From contig NZ_LGLN01000013.1 in assembly GCF_001293775.1 (NCBI RefSeq), positions 442,989-506,988 on the forward strand: a stretch of DNA of 64,000 nt, given 5' to 3'. The notes beneath the pieces were generated by a model. That model did no database searches. It was given only the letters and a program-made list of their open reading frames with translations, and was not told the DNA's origin. Source of the stretch: Pseudomonas syringae pv. cilantro. GTDB taxonomy: Bacteria; Pseudomonadota; Gammaproteobacteria; Pseudomonadales; Pseudomonadaceae. A program made the translations under genes and the position numbers. Below are positions 40,196 through 49,743 of the stretch, piece by piece; the first letter of the stretch is position 1, and each line of letters starts with the position of its first letter.

Positions 40196-41439
40196 GAGCC
40201 GCCGTCCGCACAGATTTCCGACAGCGTGCGCAGGCGTCGCTTGGGCTCGCTGACGAACGGGTTGCGTTCATCCCAGGCATAACCGGCCAGAATCGAGCTG
40301 ATCATGCGGCGGATATCCGGGGCGCTGCCGGGGTAGAAAATGACGTTCTGGAAGGAGCCGTCGTACCAGCCTTCGACATAGGCGCGGAAGGTGTCGACGC
40401 CGCGTTTCAAGGGAACGGCAAATTCGCGCTCCCAATCCACGTTCTCGCCCTGCAACTGCCGATTCAAGACCCCGGCCGCCATGCTCGCCGAACGCATGGC
40501 GATGGTCACCCCCGAGGAAAACACCGGGTCGAGGAACTCCGCCGCGTTGCCCAACAGCGCAAAGCCCTTGCCGTGCAAAGTTTTGACGTTCGCGGAATAG
40601 CCACCGATGGTCCGCGCTGGCGTATCCCAGACTGCATGTTTCAGTACGCTGGCCAGTTGCGGTGTTTCATCAATGAAAGCACGCAGGCAGGCATCCAGAT
40701 CAGCAGGCTTGTCCTTGAAGCGCTCGGCCGAGGCCACCACGCCTACCGAGCAACGGCCTGCGCTGAACGGGATCGACCAGAACCACACATCGCTGTGCTG
40801 CGGATGGAGGCTGACAAGGATTTTCTGGCGGTCGAAGGGCGGGCTGTCGATGTGGTCTTCGATATGCGTGAACACCGCCTGACGCACCGGAAAACCCGAA
40901 GGCGCTTCGAGGTCGAGCAAGCGCGGCAACACGCGTCCGTAACCGCTGGCGTCGAGCACGAAGGTCGCCTGCACGCTGTATTCGCTGCCGTCTTCACGCT
41001 TTACCTGCAGAACCGGCTGCGGGCCGTCGAAGTCTGCGCTGATGATTGCCTGTTGATAGCGGATGTCCACGCCTTGCAGCTCGGCCTGATCAGCCAGCAG
41101 TTTGTCGAATTCGCTACGCTGAACCTGAAAAGTCGTGGGCTTGCCATTGCTGAACGTGTCACCGAAATCGAAATCGCTGTACTGCTCGCCACGCGCGAAG
41201 GCCGCGCCGTTCTTGCGCTGGAAACCGGCCGCCTCGACGGCCTCGAGCATCCCGGCCTCCTCGACGAAGTCCAGGCAGTGGCACAGCAAACTTTCGCCAA
41301 TCGAAAAGCGCGGAAACAGCTGGCGCTCGATGACCAGCACATCGTGGCCCTGACGTTTGAGCAGAGCCGCCGCGATTGAACCGGCCGGACCGGCACCGAT
41401 AACGACGACCTGACGAATTTCCCTATCGATGGTAGGCAC
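40192..41439 (-). CDS. FAD-dependent oxidoreductase (halogenase/geranylgeranyl reductase-like)
   Basis: The product is a flavoprotein with VVVIGAGPAGSIAAALL near the N-terminus, the conserved FPRFSIGESLL and the second FAD site LLGNAAEFLDPVFSSG. The GWxWxIP motif of tryptophan halogenases is replaced by VWFWSIPFSAG, so it is a relative, perhaps a monooxygenase hydroxylating the aryl ring. I start at the GTG at 41439, which has AAAGGAAAA upstream, giving 415 residues. An ATG at 41490 adds 17 poorly conserved residues. Confidence 0.8.
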   Translation of the reverse strand: MPTIDREIRQVVVIGAGPAGSIAAALLKRQGHDVLVIERQLFPRFSIGESLLCHCLDFVEEAGMLEAVEAAGFQRKNGAAFARGEQYSDFDFGDTFSNGKPTTFQVQRSEFDKLLADQAELQGVDIRYQQAIISADFDGPQPVLQVKREDGSEYSVQATFVLDASGYGRVLPRLLDLEAPSGFPVRQAVFTHIEDHIDSPPFDRQKILVSLHPQHSDVWFWSIPFSAGRCSVGVVASAERFKDKPADLDACLRAFIDETPQLASVLKHAVWDTPARTIGGYSANVKTLHGKGFALLGNAAEFLDPVFSSGVTIAMRSASMAAGVLNRQLQGENVDWEREFAVPLKRGVDTFRAYVEGWYDGSFQNVIFYPGSAPDIRRMISSILAGYAWDERNPFVSEPKRRLRTLSEICADGGS

Positions 41440-41493
41440 AGGTTTTCCTTTGCGGTTTGACGGTGGCAAGGCGTGACGAAAAAGGTGCATGAC

Positions 41494-43842
41494 TCATGGT
41501 CGTGGCTCTTCAGCAGTGGCTGGCACATGCGCGAGCTTACGCGGGCTGGCCCACGGCGCGAGCAGAAAGCTGAATGCCAGCCCGAGGCTGACCGACAGGC
41601 CGAAGTTACTGATCGCCGGCGTGCTGGAGATCGCCAGCAACCCGAACGACAGCCAGGTGGTGACCGCCGCCAGCAGCGTGCCCAGCAGGCTGACTGCGGC
41701 GCCGCCGATCTGCTCGCGCATCAGAATGGCGTAATCGACGCTGATCGCCGTGACCAGCAGCAGCCCGAACAGGCTGAACAGGGTCAACGGCTGCCCCAGC
41801 CAACCGAGGCTGGCGAGGCTGCACAGCGCTGCCAGCAGCGGCAGGGCGACAATGCGCAACGCGCCGTTGAAGCCGAACGGGACGATCAGCAACAGGACGA
41901 TCAGCACGCACGACGCCAGCTTCAGTTCGGCGGCGCTGATTTGTGTGTGAGCAAACACATCATTGAGTTCGCCCAGACGGTCCACCAGTTGCACGCCTTC
42001 CAGCCCGGTGGCCTGGATGCGCAGCAAGGCCATGCTGTTCAGGCCGCGCAGGCTGACGATGCTGGCGACGCCGTCATCTGAGCTGCCCAGCCAGAGCGTG
42101 CGCCAGGGTTCACTCAGCGGACCCTGAAGCGCCTGCTCGATAGCCTGCGTGGGCAGTGCCTGCACTTGAGCGAGTTCGGCTTTCAAGGCGCTGGCCGGAA
42201 CGCCGAGCTGCACCAGCGGTGCCCAGTATTGCGGCAGTTTGCTCAGCGCAGCACGGGTTGCCTGTTGCTCGGCAGGCGAGTCGAGCAACTGGTTGATTGC
42301 CATGTAGCCTTGCAGTTTGTCCATGCTGATCAGTTGATCGAGACGCTGCGTCAGTGCCGACTGGCGATCCAGCAATTGCTGCTGATCCTTGCCGCGCACC
42401 AGAAAAAACTGGCTGGTAGGCTGATAACCGGTAATCCGCGCGATGGCCTGCGCTTCGTCAGTCAGCGCCTGCGGGGCTGCCACCCATTGGCGGATATCGT
42501 TCTTGGTGGTCAGGTGCCAGAGCCCGCCGCCGCAGAAAGCCAGTAACAGCGCCAGCAGGATCGGCGTACTGATGCGCTGCAACAGCGCCGCGCGGCAATC
42601 GAGCATCAGCTGCGCCAGTTGAAGCGGCCACTGCGCCGGGCGGATATCTACCCTGGCGAGCAGCGCGGGCAGCAGGCACACCGCCGTCAGATAAGCACCG
42701 ACCAGCCCTGCCGCCGAGAACACGGCAATTTGCGTCAGCGCCGGGAAGGGCGTCCAGGCCAGCGCCAGATAGCCGATGCAACTGGTGATCAGGCTCAGGC
42801 TCAGCCCCGGTAATGTCAGGCGCAAGGCGGGCCAACTGCGCCAGGGTTTCAGGCTCCAGCTTTTCGACAGGTAGTGCAGCGGGTAATCCACGGCCACGCC
42901 GATCAGGCTGGAACCGAGCACCAGCGTCATGACGTGCATGCTGCCGAACAGCGCCACGCAGGCCACCGCACCAAACAGCATACCGACCACGACTGGAATG
43001 AACGCCAGCAACACGCTCCAGCGCCGAAAGGCCAATAACAGCAGCAACAGAATGCCGACCGTCGCGCCACCGCCGACCCAGGTGATTTCCCGACTCGCCT
43101 GTTTCTGACCGTCTGCGGCATACAGCAGGCCGCTGGCGGCGAGCAACTGGCCACCGGCCTGGCGCGCCTGCACGCGAGCGTTGGCCAGCAAGTCCGCGAC
43201 CTGGCCGGGCAGGTGCATGTCGAACGCATCGGTGCGGGTTCGCGAGCGCAGCAGTACCCAGCTTTTGCCCTCGGCGGTGGCGATCAGCGCGCCGCTGGCC
43301 AGATCGGGTTCGACCGCACCTTGCCGGGGCAAGCCGTTCTGGATACGTCCGGTCAGGCCCAGCCAGTCATCCTGACTCGGCACCAGACTGAAACCGGCAA
43401 ACGGGTCGAACAGGGTTTGTACGCGCTGCTCGATGAAGGTTTTCGGGTCGTCGATCAGCAGGCTGCGATCTGCTGCTGGGAGCATGGCGATCCGCCCTTG
43501 CAGCAACTGGGTGCGCAGCGCGGGCAGGTCGGCTTGCAGCGTCCACTGGACCTTCTCGAACAGACCGCTTGCTTGCCACTGTTCGGCCAGTTTACGGGCC
43601 AGTTCGACCGCCTGCTGGCGTTCGACATGCCCGACCAGCACCAGCATTTCGCGGTTGAGGGGTTCCTGAATGCGTTTTTCGGCGCTCGTCACCAGCGCAT
43701 CGTTATCAGTGCCCGGCACCAGTTCCATGAGGTTGGCCGACAGCGGCGAGCGGTCGTGCCACTGCCAGACGGCCAGCGCCAGCACGCCCGTCAGAATCAG
43801 CAGGAACAGTCGCGGTAACAGCCGCTCAGTTGCTGAAGTCAT
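41494..43842 (-). CDS. MMPL/RND-family exporter of the aryl polyene cluster
   Basis: An integral membrane protein of 782 residues with the RND/MMPL plan: helix 1 at the N-terminus, a large periplasmic domain, a block of five helices starting WVGGGATVGILLLLLLAF, a second periplasmic domain and a second block of helices. It has GVAVDYPLHYLSKS and the counterpart SVDYAILMREQI, where the helix-4 acidic residue lies. It is the likely exporter of the pigment lipid. The start ATG at 43842 overlaps the LolA-like gene; an ATG at 43854 is equally in frame. Confidence 0.85.
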   Translation of the reverse strand: MTSATERLLPRLFLLILTGVLALAVWQWHDRSPLSANLMELVPGTDNDALVTSAEKRIQEPLNREMLVLVGHVERQQAVELARKLAEQWQASGLFEKVQWTLQADLPALRTQLLQGRIAMLPAADRSLLIDDPKTFIEQRVQTLFDPFAGFSLVPSQDDWLGLTGRIQNGLPRQGAVEPDLASGALIATAEGKSWVLLRSRTRTDAFDMHLPGQVADLLANARVQARQAGGQLLAASGLLYAADGQKQASREITWVGGGATVGILLLLLLAFRRWSVLLAFIPVVVGMLFGAVACVALFGSMHVMTLVLGSSLIGVAVDYPLHYLSKSWSLKPWRSWPALRLTLPGLSLSLITSCIGYLALAWTPFPALTQIAVFSAAGLVGAYLTAVCLLPALLARVDIRPAQWPLQLAQLMLDCRAALLQRISTPILLALLLAFCGGGLWHLTTKNDIRQWVAAPQALTDEAQAIARITGYQPTSQFFLVRGKDQQQLLDRQSALTQRLDQLISMDKLQGYMAINQLLDSPAEQQATRAALSKLPQYWAPLVQLGVPASALKAELAQVQALPTQAIEQALQGPLSEPWRTLWLGSSDDGVASIVSLRGLNSMALLRIQATGLEGVQLVDRLGELNDVFAHTQISAAELKLASCVLIVLLLIVPFGFNGALRIVALPLLAALCSLASLGWLGQPLTLFSLFGLLLVTAISVDYAILMREQIGGAAVSLLGTLLAAVTTWLSFGLLAISSTPAISNFGLSVSLGLAFSFLLAPWASPRKLAHVPATAEEPRP

Positions 43843-44440
43843 TACGCTGCGCATCGGTGAGGGTTGCGGCGCTGCTGCTGTCGATCATTTTCAGGAGCGT
43901 GCTGTCGCCCTGGGTTTCCAGCAGTTCGATGCGCTGCACCAGTTCGCCGCCATCGATATTGATCTGTTTGAACACCTGCTGCAGCAACAGCGAGCGTGGT
44001 GTGAGGGTAAGTTGCCAGGCGTTTGCATCGCCCTTGAGCTGCAAATCGAAATCACGTTGCAGGCCGCTGCTGTCGCCTTGTAGCACGGCAAGGAACAAGC
44101 GGTTCTGCTCGGCTCCGGCATTTTTGTTCGGCACCGGTTTCCAACTGCTGACAGTGCCAATGGTTTCACGCCGGGCAATGCCGTCGGCGTTGATGCGGTA
44201 ATCCTGTTTCAATGGAGTTTCCAGCAGCCACAGCAGGCCGAGCTCTTTGGCGAGCACAAAGCGGCCTTTACTGACCAACGGCTGCGGCAGCGAGCGCAGG
44301 TGTTTTTCCTGAATGAAACGACCTTGCACCACGGCAGGTCTGGCCAACTGATCGCTCAGTTGTTGCAGGTCGAACGCCTGCGCCAGCGAAGAGAGCCCCA
44401 GCAAACCCAGCAGCATCAATGCGCGAAACGGACGACTCAT
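43826..44440 (-). CDS. LolA-like outer-membrane lipid carrier
   Basis: The product is 204 residues with a signal peptide (MSRPFRALMLLGLLGLSSLAQA) and a mature domain beginning FDLQQLSDQLARPAVVQGRFIQEKHL. This pattern of a short helix then an open beta-barrel is that of LolA. LolA-type proteins carry lipid-anchored cargo across the periplasm. Here the cargo is presumably the aryl polyene lipid, handed on by the MMPL protein. The ATG overlaps the thioesterase stop by four bases; the longer frame upstream is a shadow. Confidence 0.8.
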   Translation of the reverse strand: MSRPFRALMLLGLLGLSSLAQAFDLQQLSDQLARPAVVQGRFIQEKHLRSLPQPLVSKGRFVLAKELGLLWLLETPLKQDYRINADGIARRETIGTVSSWKPVPNKNAGAEQNRLFLAVLQGDSSGLQRDFDLQLKGDANAWQLTLTPRSLLLQQVFKQINIDGGELVQRIELLETQGDSTLLKMIDSSSAATLTDAQRNDFSN

Positions 44441-44862
44441 GGCAACGCTCTCTTTACGGCATCGATGAAAATCCGCGGTGAGGCCAGTTGCATTTCGCGG
44501 CTGTCGCGGTCGACCGCCACCTGCACGGTGCTGGCGCGGGTCAGGCGTTCGCCGGTTCCGGCGTCGGTGATCAGATAATTTATTTTCAAGCGGTTCTCCC
44601 ACTCCACCAGGCTGGCGCGCACGTTGAGTTTCTGGCCGAACACGGCGCTGCGCACATAGCGCAATTGCAGGTCTATCACCGGCCAACCATAACCGGATTC
44701 GAGCATCTGCATGTAGTTATGACCGATATGATCGAGCAACGCACAGCGCGCGACTTCGAGGTATTTCACGTAGTGCCCGTGCCAGACAATATTCATCATG
44801 TCGACGTCGAAAAACGGCACCACGATTTCGGTGTCGACGTGCAGAACGCCTTTACTGCGCAT
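44437..44862 (-). CDS. 4HBT-type acyl thioesterase
   Basis: A hotdog thioesterase of 141 residues with the 4HBT signature VPFFDVDMMNIVWHGHYVKY, where the Asp before MMNIVWH is the usual catalytic residue. It could release or proofread acyl chains, or hydrolyse stalled aryl-ACP. It overlaps the lyase by 11 bases and the LolA-like gene by four. Confidence 0.85.
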   Translation of the reverse strand: MRSKGVLHVDTEIVVPFFDVDMMNIVWHGHYVKYLEVARCALLDHIGHNYMQMLESGYGWPVIDLQLRYVRSAVFGQKLNVRASLVEWENRLKINYLITDAGTGERLTRASTVQVAVDRDSREMQLASPRIFIDAVKRALP

Positions 44863-46399
44863 GCAACCTCCAGCGGCGGTTGGCGATGTGTTTCAGGCAC
44901 AGGCGCAGTTCTGCTTCCAGTGCCCGGTCTTCGATGACGGGCGCAAAATCCTCGGCCAGCTGTTTGTGCATGGTCGCCAGTGCCGGTGGTAGCGCAGGCG
45001 CAGCGGCGGCCCGGCAGCGCAGCCAGATACCTTGATTGGCGGCGATCAGTGTGGCGGCGGCGACCTGCTCGGTCAGTTCCAGTACCCGAATGGCATCGCG
45101 TGCGGCGATGGTGCCCATGCTGACCTTGTCCTGATTGTGGCATTCGGTTGAGCGCGAGAACACGCTGGCCGGCATGGTGTTCTTCAGCGCTTCGGCGGTC
45201 CATGCACTGGTGCCGATCTGCACCGCCTTGAAGCCATGATTGAGCATCGCCCGCTCGGCGCTGGCGCCCGACAGGTTGCTCGGCAAGCCGTGGTTATAGC
45301 GTTCGTCTACCAGCAGCGCCAGTTGCCGGTCGAGCAAGTCCGCGACGTTGGCCACCAGGGTTTTCAGGCTGTCCATCGCAAAGGCGATGTGCCCACCGTA
45401 GAAATGCCCGCCATGCAATACGCGCTCGGCTTCGGCGTCGATGATCGGGTTGTCGTTGGCGCTGTTCAGTTCGATCTCTATGAACGAGCGCAGCCAGTTC
45501 AGGCTATCAGCCAGCACGCCCAGCACATGCGGCGCACAGCGCAGCGAATAGCGGTCTTGCAAGCGATGCAGCGGAGCCGTCGGTGCGTCGATGGCCAGGT
45601 CCTGACGCAGCCAGGCCGCGACCTGCATCTGGCCCGGATGCGGTTTGGCGGCGAACAGGCGCTCATCGAAGTGTTCCGGGTTGCCTTGCAGCGCCACCAC
45701 ATTCATCGCGGTGATACGAGTCGCCAGTTGCAGCAGGTAATCGGCGCGTGCGAACGCCAGGCAGGCAATGCCGGTCATGACCGCGGTGCCGTTCATCAGC
45801 GCCAGCGCTTCCTTGGGGCGCAGCACCAGCGGCGTCCAGCCTAGTTCGCGATGCACTTCGCTGGCCGGGCGGCGTTGGCCACGGAACAGCACGTCGCGCT
45901 CGCCGGAGAGGGTCGCGGCCACGTACGACAGCGGCGTCAGGTCACCGCTGGCGCCCACCGAGCCTTCTTCCGGAATCAACGGCAAGACGTCCTGATCGAT
46001 GAACCCCTGCAAACGCTCGAGCAGTTCGACCCGAACCCCGGAAACGCCCTGACACAGCGACTGCAAGCGCGCGGCCAGCACTGCGCGGGTGGTCTGGGCA
46101 TCCAGCAGTTTGCCCAGCCCGCAGCCGTGAAAGGTGTACAGATGACGCGGCAGCGCTTCGACATGCTCCAGCGGCACGGCCACCACGCAGGAGTCGCCAT
46201 AACCGGTGGTAACGCCGTAGATCACGCCTTCCTTGTCCAGCAACGAATCGAGAAACTGAGCGCCTCTGGCGATGCGTGCGCGAAATGCATCGTCGCCTTG
46301 CAGCGCGCTCGGTGCCTGACGATTGGCCAAGGCCAGCACGTCTTCGATACACAGGGCGCGTTCGCCGAACATGATCGGGTCAGGAGCTTGATTCGTCAT
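44852..46399 (-). CDS. Aromatic amino acid ammonia-lyase (HAL/TAL family)
   Basis: The product is 515 residues with the MIO cofactor triad Ala150-Ser151-Gly152 (GASGDLTPLSYV) and catalytic Tyr61 (YGVTTGYGD). It eliminates ammonia from an aromatic amino acid. In an aryl polyene cluster tyrosine to 4-coumarate is the likely reaction, giving the starter for the acyl-ACP ligase. The selectivity pair, which I align to Phe90-His91 in LYTFHGCGLG, is not the His-Leu of typical Rhodobacter TAL. A histidine lyase role is less likely because there are no other hut genes nearby. It overlaps both neighbours. Confidence 0.82.
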   Translation of the reverse strand: MTNQAPDPIMFGERALCIEDVLALANRQAPSALQGDDAFRARIARGAQFLDSLLDKEGVIYGVTTGYGDSCVVAVPLEHVEALPRHLYTFHGCGLGKLLDAQTTRAVLAARLQSLCQGVSGVRVELLERLQGFIDQDVLPLIPEEGSVGASGDLTPLSYVAATLSGERDVLFRGQRRPASEVHRELGWTPLVLRPKEALALMNGTAVMTGIACLAFARADYLLQLATRITAMNVVALQGNPEHFDERLFAAKPHPGQMQVAAWLRQDLAIDAPTAPLHRLQDRYSLRCAPHVLGVLADSLNWLRSFIEIELNSANDNPIIDAEAERVLHGGHFYGGHIAFAMDSLKTLVANVADLLDRQLALLVDERYNHGLPSNLSGASAERAMLNHGFKAVQIGTSAWTAEALKNTMPASVFSRSTECHNQDKVSMGTIAARDAIRVLELTEQVAAATLIAANQGIWLRCRAAAAPALPPALATMHKQLAEDFAPVIEDRALEAELRLCLKHIANRRWRLHAQ

Positions 46400-47327
46400 C
46401 GGACTTCCAGAATGGGTAGAAATTGAACCACTGCTGTGGCGCTTCCAGGCAGTAATGACCCAGGCGCTCGGCGTAAAGCGTGGCCCAGTGGGTGATCACC
46501 TGTGCGCGGTCGCTGCGACGCCATTCGATTGCCTCGGCGAACGGTTCGAGAATCACCCGGTAGCCCTTCGGGCCCTTGAGGCAGAAAAACAGATTGACCG
46601 GGCACTTGAGCAGGCCGGCCAGCAGCCACGGGCCTTGCGGGAACGTTGCGGGTTGGCCGAGAAAATCGACCCGCACGTTGCGCCCGCCGTGCAGCGCAAC
46701 GCGGTCGCCGGCGATGGCCAGCCACTCGCCTTCGTCCAGACGCTGGCTGAGTTGCAGCATGATCGCCGGGTCCAGCTCGCTGACCTGAATCAGGCGCAGG
46801 TTGCTTGCCCCGGCCTCGCCCAGCAGGCGATTGAAGCGTTCGGCGTGCTTGGTGTGCACCAGCACGTTCATGGTGATCTTTTCACCGAGTTCGGCCAACG
46901 CACGGCACACCTCAAGGTTGCCCAGGTGCGCGCCCACCAGCATCTGGCCGCGTGCGCCACGCAGGTTCTGGCGAATCTTGCCGGAGTCGATAATCTCGAT
47001 CTGATCGAGGCCCAGCCTGCCGTTCCACACGTCGAGCTTGTCGAGCAGTGCCTCGGCGAAGGCCATGAACTGGCCAAACACCCGCCGTTGGCTGGGGCGC
47101 AGTTCAGGCCTGGCGCTCCAGTTCGACAGGTGCTGCTGGTACTGCCAGATACTGCGCCGCGCACGTCGCCCGAACACATAGAAATACAGGACGATGCCAT
47201 ACAGCAGCGGGCTGAGCAGGCGTCGGCCCAGTACACGCATCCCCCAGGCGGTGAGTTTCATGAGCATGAAGCTGCCGCGCTCTTCGTGACGGGCCCAATG
47301 TTCTCTGGGCGCTTTGTTCAGGCTCAT
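46380..47327 (-). CDS. LpxL/HtrB-like acyltransferase
   Basis: The product is 315 residues starting MSLNKAPREHW, the same opening style as lysophospholipid/lipid A acyltransferases. The catalytic HxxxxE-type motif is GAHLGNLEVCRAL, with His followed by Glu. It probably adds a fatty acyl chain to the aryl polyene carrier lipid. The ATG overlaps the glycosyltransferase stop by four bases, and the longer upstream frame is a shadow. Confidence 0.82.
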   Translation of the reverse strand: MSLNKAPREHWARHEERGSFMLMKLTAWGMRVLGRRLLSPLLYGIVLYFYVFGRRARRSIWQYQQHLSNWSARPELRPSQRRVFGQFMAFAEALLDKLDVWNGRLGLDQIEIIDSGKIRQNLRGARGQMLVGAHLGNLEVCRALAELGEKITMNVLVHTKHAERFNRLLGEAGASNLRLIQVSELDPAIMLQLSQRLDEGEWLAIAGDRVALHGGRNVRVDFLGQPATFPQGPWLLAGLLKCPVNLFFCLKGPKGYRVILEPFAEAIEWRRSDRAQVITHWATLYAERLGHYCLEAPQQWFNFYPFWKSDDESSS

Positions 47328-48058
47328 GAGCGCCACCGTCGCCAGAGAATCATTGGCGACCGGACCAGCATGCCGAAGAACAGTTTGGCGTGCATCTTCG
47401 AGATCAGTGCGTTGTCGTGAAACAGGCGGAAATGCGACAGACCGTCCTGCGGGTAGTGAACGCGGGTCGGCAGCCAGCGCATCGCCTGACCGCGCCACGC
47501 CAGACGCACGAGGATCTCCGAATCGAAGTCCATGCGTTTGCCGATGTTTACGCGGTTGATCAGGGTCAGCACAGGTGCCAGCGGGTATAGCCGGAAGCCG
47601 CACATCGAATCGCGAATCTGCAATGACAGCGTGTTGATCCATACCCAGACGTGAGTGAGGTAACGCGCGTACAAACGGCCTGTCGGCACGCTTTCGTCAT
47701 ACTGCGGATAGCCGCAGATCAGTGCATCGGGGTGCTCACGCGACTGCTGCATAAATACCGGGATATCGCTCAAGTCATGCTGGCCGTCGGCATCGACCTG
47801 CAGCGCATGGCTGAAACCCAGGCGTGCCGCTTCCCTGAACCCGGCCATGACCGCGCCGCCTTTGCCCTGATTGACCGGCAGGCAAACCAGATAGATTTCG
47901 TCGCCATGAGCGAGCTGTCGCAACACTGCGGCGCAGGGCGGGCTGCTGGCGTCGTCCACCAGCACACAGGGCAAACCGGCGTCGCGCACGGCCTTGACGA
48001 CGTCGGGCGCGGCCAGCTCGTGGTCGAAGACCGGAATGATCACGCAAGGCTTATGCAT
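47324..48058 (-). CDS. Family 2 glycosyltransferase
   Basis: The product is 244 residues starting [14 protein letters not shown]. It is a GT-A fold with nucleotide-binding VLVDDASSP, NQGKGGAVMAGF, and the DxD metal site in LQVDADGQHD. The later CGFRLYP segment also fits GT2. It could attach a sugar to the polyene lipid anchor. It overlaps the ligase-dehydratase stop by eight bases. Confidence 0.85.
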   Translation of the reverse strand: MHKPCVIIPVFDHELAAPDVVKAVRDAGLPCVLVDDASSPPCAAVLRQLAHGDEIYLVCLPVNQGKGGAVMAGFREAARLGFSHALQVDADGQHDLSDIPVFMQQSREHPDALICGYPQYDESVPTGRLYARYLTHVWVWINTLSLQIRDSMCGFRLYPLAPVLTLINRVNIGKRMDFDSEILVRLAWRGQAMRWLPTRVHYPQDGLSHFRLFHDNALISKMHAKLFFGMLVRSPMILWRRWRS

Positions 48059-49742
48059 GCTCGCCTCCCAGCACAATACGGCCGCTGGAGCAGGGCTCGT
48101 TCTCGGCGTTGTTAAACGCGAAATGCAGTTTTGAGCGCGCGGCATCGAAGCGCAGGGTCAGTTTCAGGTGATCGCCGGGGCGCACCAATTGCTGAAACTT
48201 GAGCACTTCCATGCCGGCAAAATCGGGTGGCAGATCGAGCAACTGCTGGCCCAGGCTGATCGCCCAGTCGACCTGAACCACGCCCGGCAAGATCGGCGCT
48301 GTGGGGAAGTGGCCGCTGAAATACGCCAGGTCGGGCAGGACGATCAATTGCAGCTGCAACTCGCCGTCGACGGTCTGTTGCCCGAGTACTTCCGGCTGTT
48401 TCGGGCGTGGCGCGATGAGCAATGCCTCGACCTCGGCCTGCGGCAGCTTGCCTTGGGCATTGAGTGGCATTTGCCGCAACAGACGCCAGCGGCGGGGCAG
48501 GGCGATGGTTTCGCAGTGCGGGCGCAGATGGTCTCGCAACGCTTCGGTCAGCGCACGACGGCCTTTATTGCGTAGCGCCAGCACGCCGCTGTCGCTCAGC
48601 ACCAGCAACGCACCCAAAGATGCACGGTTGTTTTGGAACACACCCAGCCGCGCTTCGCTGACCCATTCATGAGACGTAAGGGCCTGCTCGATCAGCGGCA
48701 GCGAAACGCGTTTTTCTTCAAGTTTGACGATGCGGTCCAGCCTGCCCAATAGCTCAAAACGGCCGTCTGCACCGATCAGCACCGCATCAGCCGTCTGCTC
48801 GACGTGGCCGGGCGGCAGATAAGGCGAGCTGATGCACAGTGCGCCCTCGCTGTTCTGGCTCAGTTCGACGCCATCAAACGCCTGCCAGTGTTGTCCGCCC
48901 TGCCGCCAGGCGATGCCGCCGGTTTCCGAGCTGCCAAGAATTTCCGTCGGCCACTGACCGAGGCGTTGCTGGAGGCGTTGCGCGGCTTCGGCGGGCAAAG
49001 CGCCGCCGGATGAAAATACCCGGCGCACGGCGCTCAGGCGCGGCCAGTCGAGGTTGTCGCCCATGCGTTTGAGCAGCGCAGGGCTGGCGACCCAGGCAAA
49101 AGACGGGTATTCGCGGCTGGCGCGTTGCAGGTCCTCGGCAAACGGCAACTGACGGCGCACGAACGGGCGTGCAGCGCACAACGGCCATAGCAGGCGGAAC
49201 AGCAAGCCATAAATGTGCTGGGTCGCGACGCTGCCGATCATGCACGCCGAGCCAAGCTCTGCGCCCCACCGCTGTTCCAGCCCGCAGACCTCGTTGGCCA
49301 GTTGCCGCAGCCGTTTTTCAATCAGCTTGGGCTCACCGCTGGAACCGGAGGTGCACAGGCTCAGTCGGCACTGGTCCAGATCGAGCGCGGCCGGCGCAAG
49401 CGGCGTAGCGTGCAGATCGCTCAAATGCGCGTCGTCTGCCAGGTCGGTCAGCCACAGATCGACCTGATCTGCCCAGCGTTCGCGGGTTTTACCCTGCAAG
49501 TCGGCGGGCAGCAACACGTGCACACCGGCGCGCCATGCCCCGAACAGCGCAACGCCCAGCTCGGCTGCGTCTTGCAGATGCACGGCGATGCGCGTGACGC
49601 CACGCGCTTGCAAAGCCGCCGCGACGCTCAGCGCCTGATCGCGAAATTGCGCGTGATCCAGCTCGGGAGATCGGGTCAGCAGCCGACCGGGCAAGGCGTC
49701 GAGCAGCAGGTGTTGCAGGTTCAGCCAGTTCATGCGATCCAT
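48051..49742 (-). CDS. Fused acyl-ACP ligase (AasS/ApeH-like) and dehydratase (ApeI-like)
   Basis: The product is 563 residues starting [13 protein letters not shown]. The N-terminal 440 residues are an AMP-forming ligase with the P-loop [15 protein letters not shown], the acceptor motif ILGSSETGG and a [17 protein letters not shown] segment near the C-terminal Lys region. The last 110 residues are a hotdog dehydratase of FabZ type: [20 protein letters not shown], where the His is catalytic. The protein thus joins ApeH-like starter loading onto ACP with ApeI-like dehydration. The ATG lies within a few bases of the preceding stop. In described ape clusters these are separate genes. Confidence 0.83.
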   Translation of the reverse strand: MDRMNWLNLQHLLLDALPGRLLTRSPELDHAQFRDQALSVAAALQARGVTRIAVHLQDAAELGVALFGAWRAGVHVLLPADLQGKTRERWADQVDLWLTDLADDAHLSDLHATPLAPAALDLDQCRLSLCTSGSSGEPKLIEKRLRQLANEVCGLEQRWGAELGSACMIGSVATQHIYGLLFRLLWPLCAARPFVRRQLPFAEDLQRASREYPSFAWVASPALLKRMGDNLDWPRLSAVRRVFSSGGALPAEAAQRLQQRLGQWPTEILGSSETGGIAWRQGGQHWQAFDGVELSQNSEGALCISSPYLPPGHVEQTADAVLIGADGRFELLGRLDRIVKLEEKRVSLPLIEQALTSHEWVSEARLGVFQNNRASLGALLVLSDSGVLALRNKGRRALTEALRDHLRPHCETIALPRRWRLLRQMPLNAQGKLPQAEVEALLIAPRPKQPEVLGQQTVDGELQLQLIVLPDLAYFSGHFPTAPILPGVVQVDWAISLGQQLLDLPPDFAGMEVLKFQQLVRPGDHLKLTLRFDAARSKLHFAFNNAENEPCSSGRIVLGGEHA

Positions 49743-49743
49743 T

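Noticed and set aside
44852..46399. Histidine utilisation gene hutH
   Set aside because: The family fits, but it lies inside the aryl polyene operon with no hutU, hutI or hutG, so a starter-supplying lyase is more likely.
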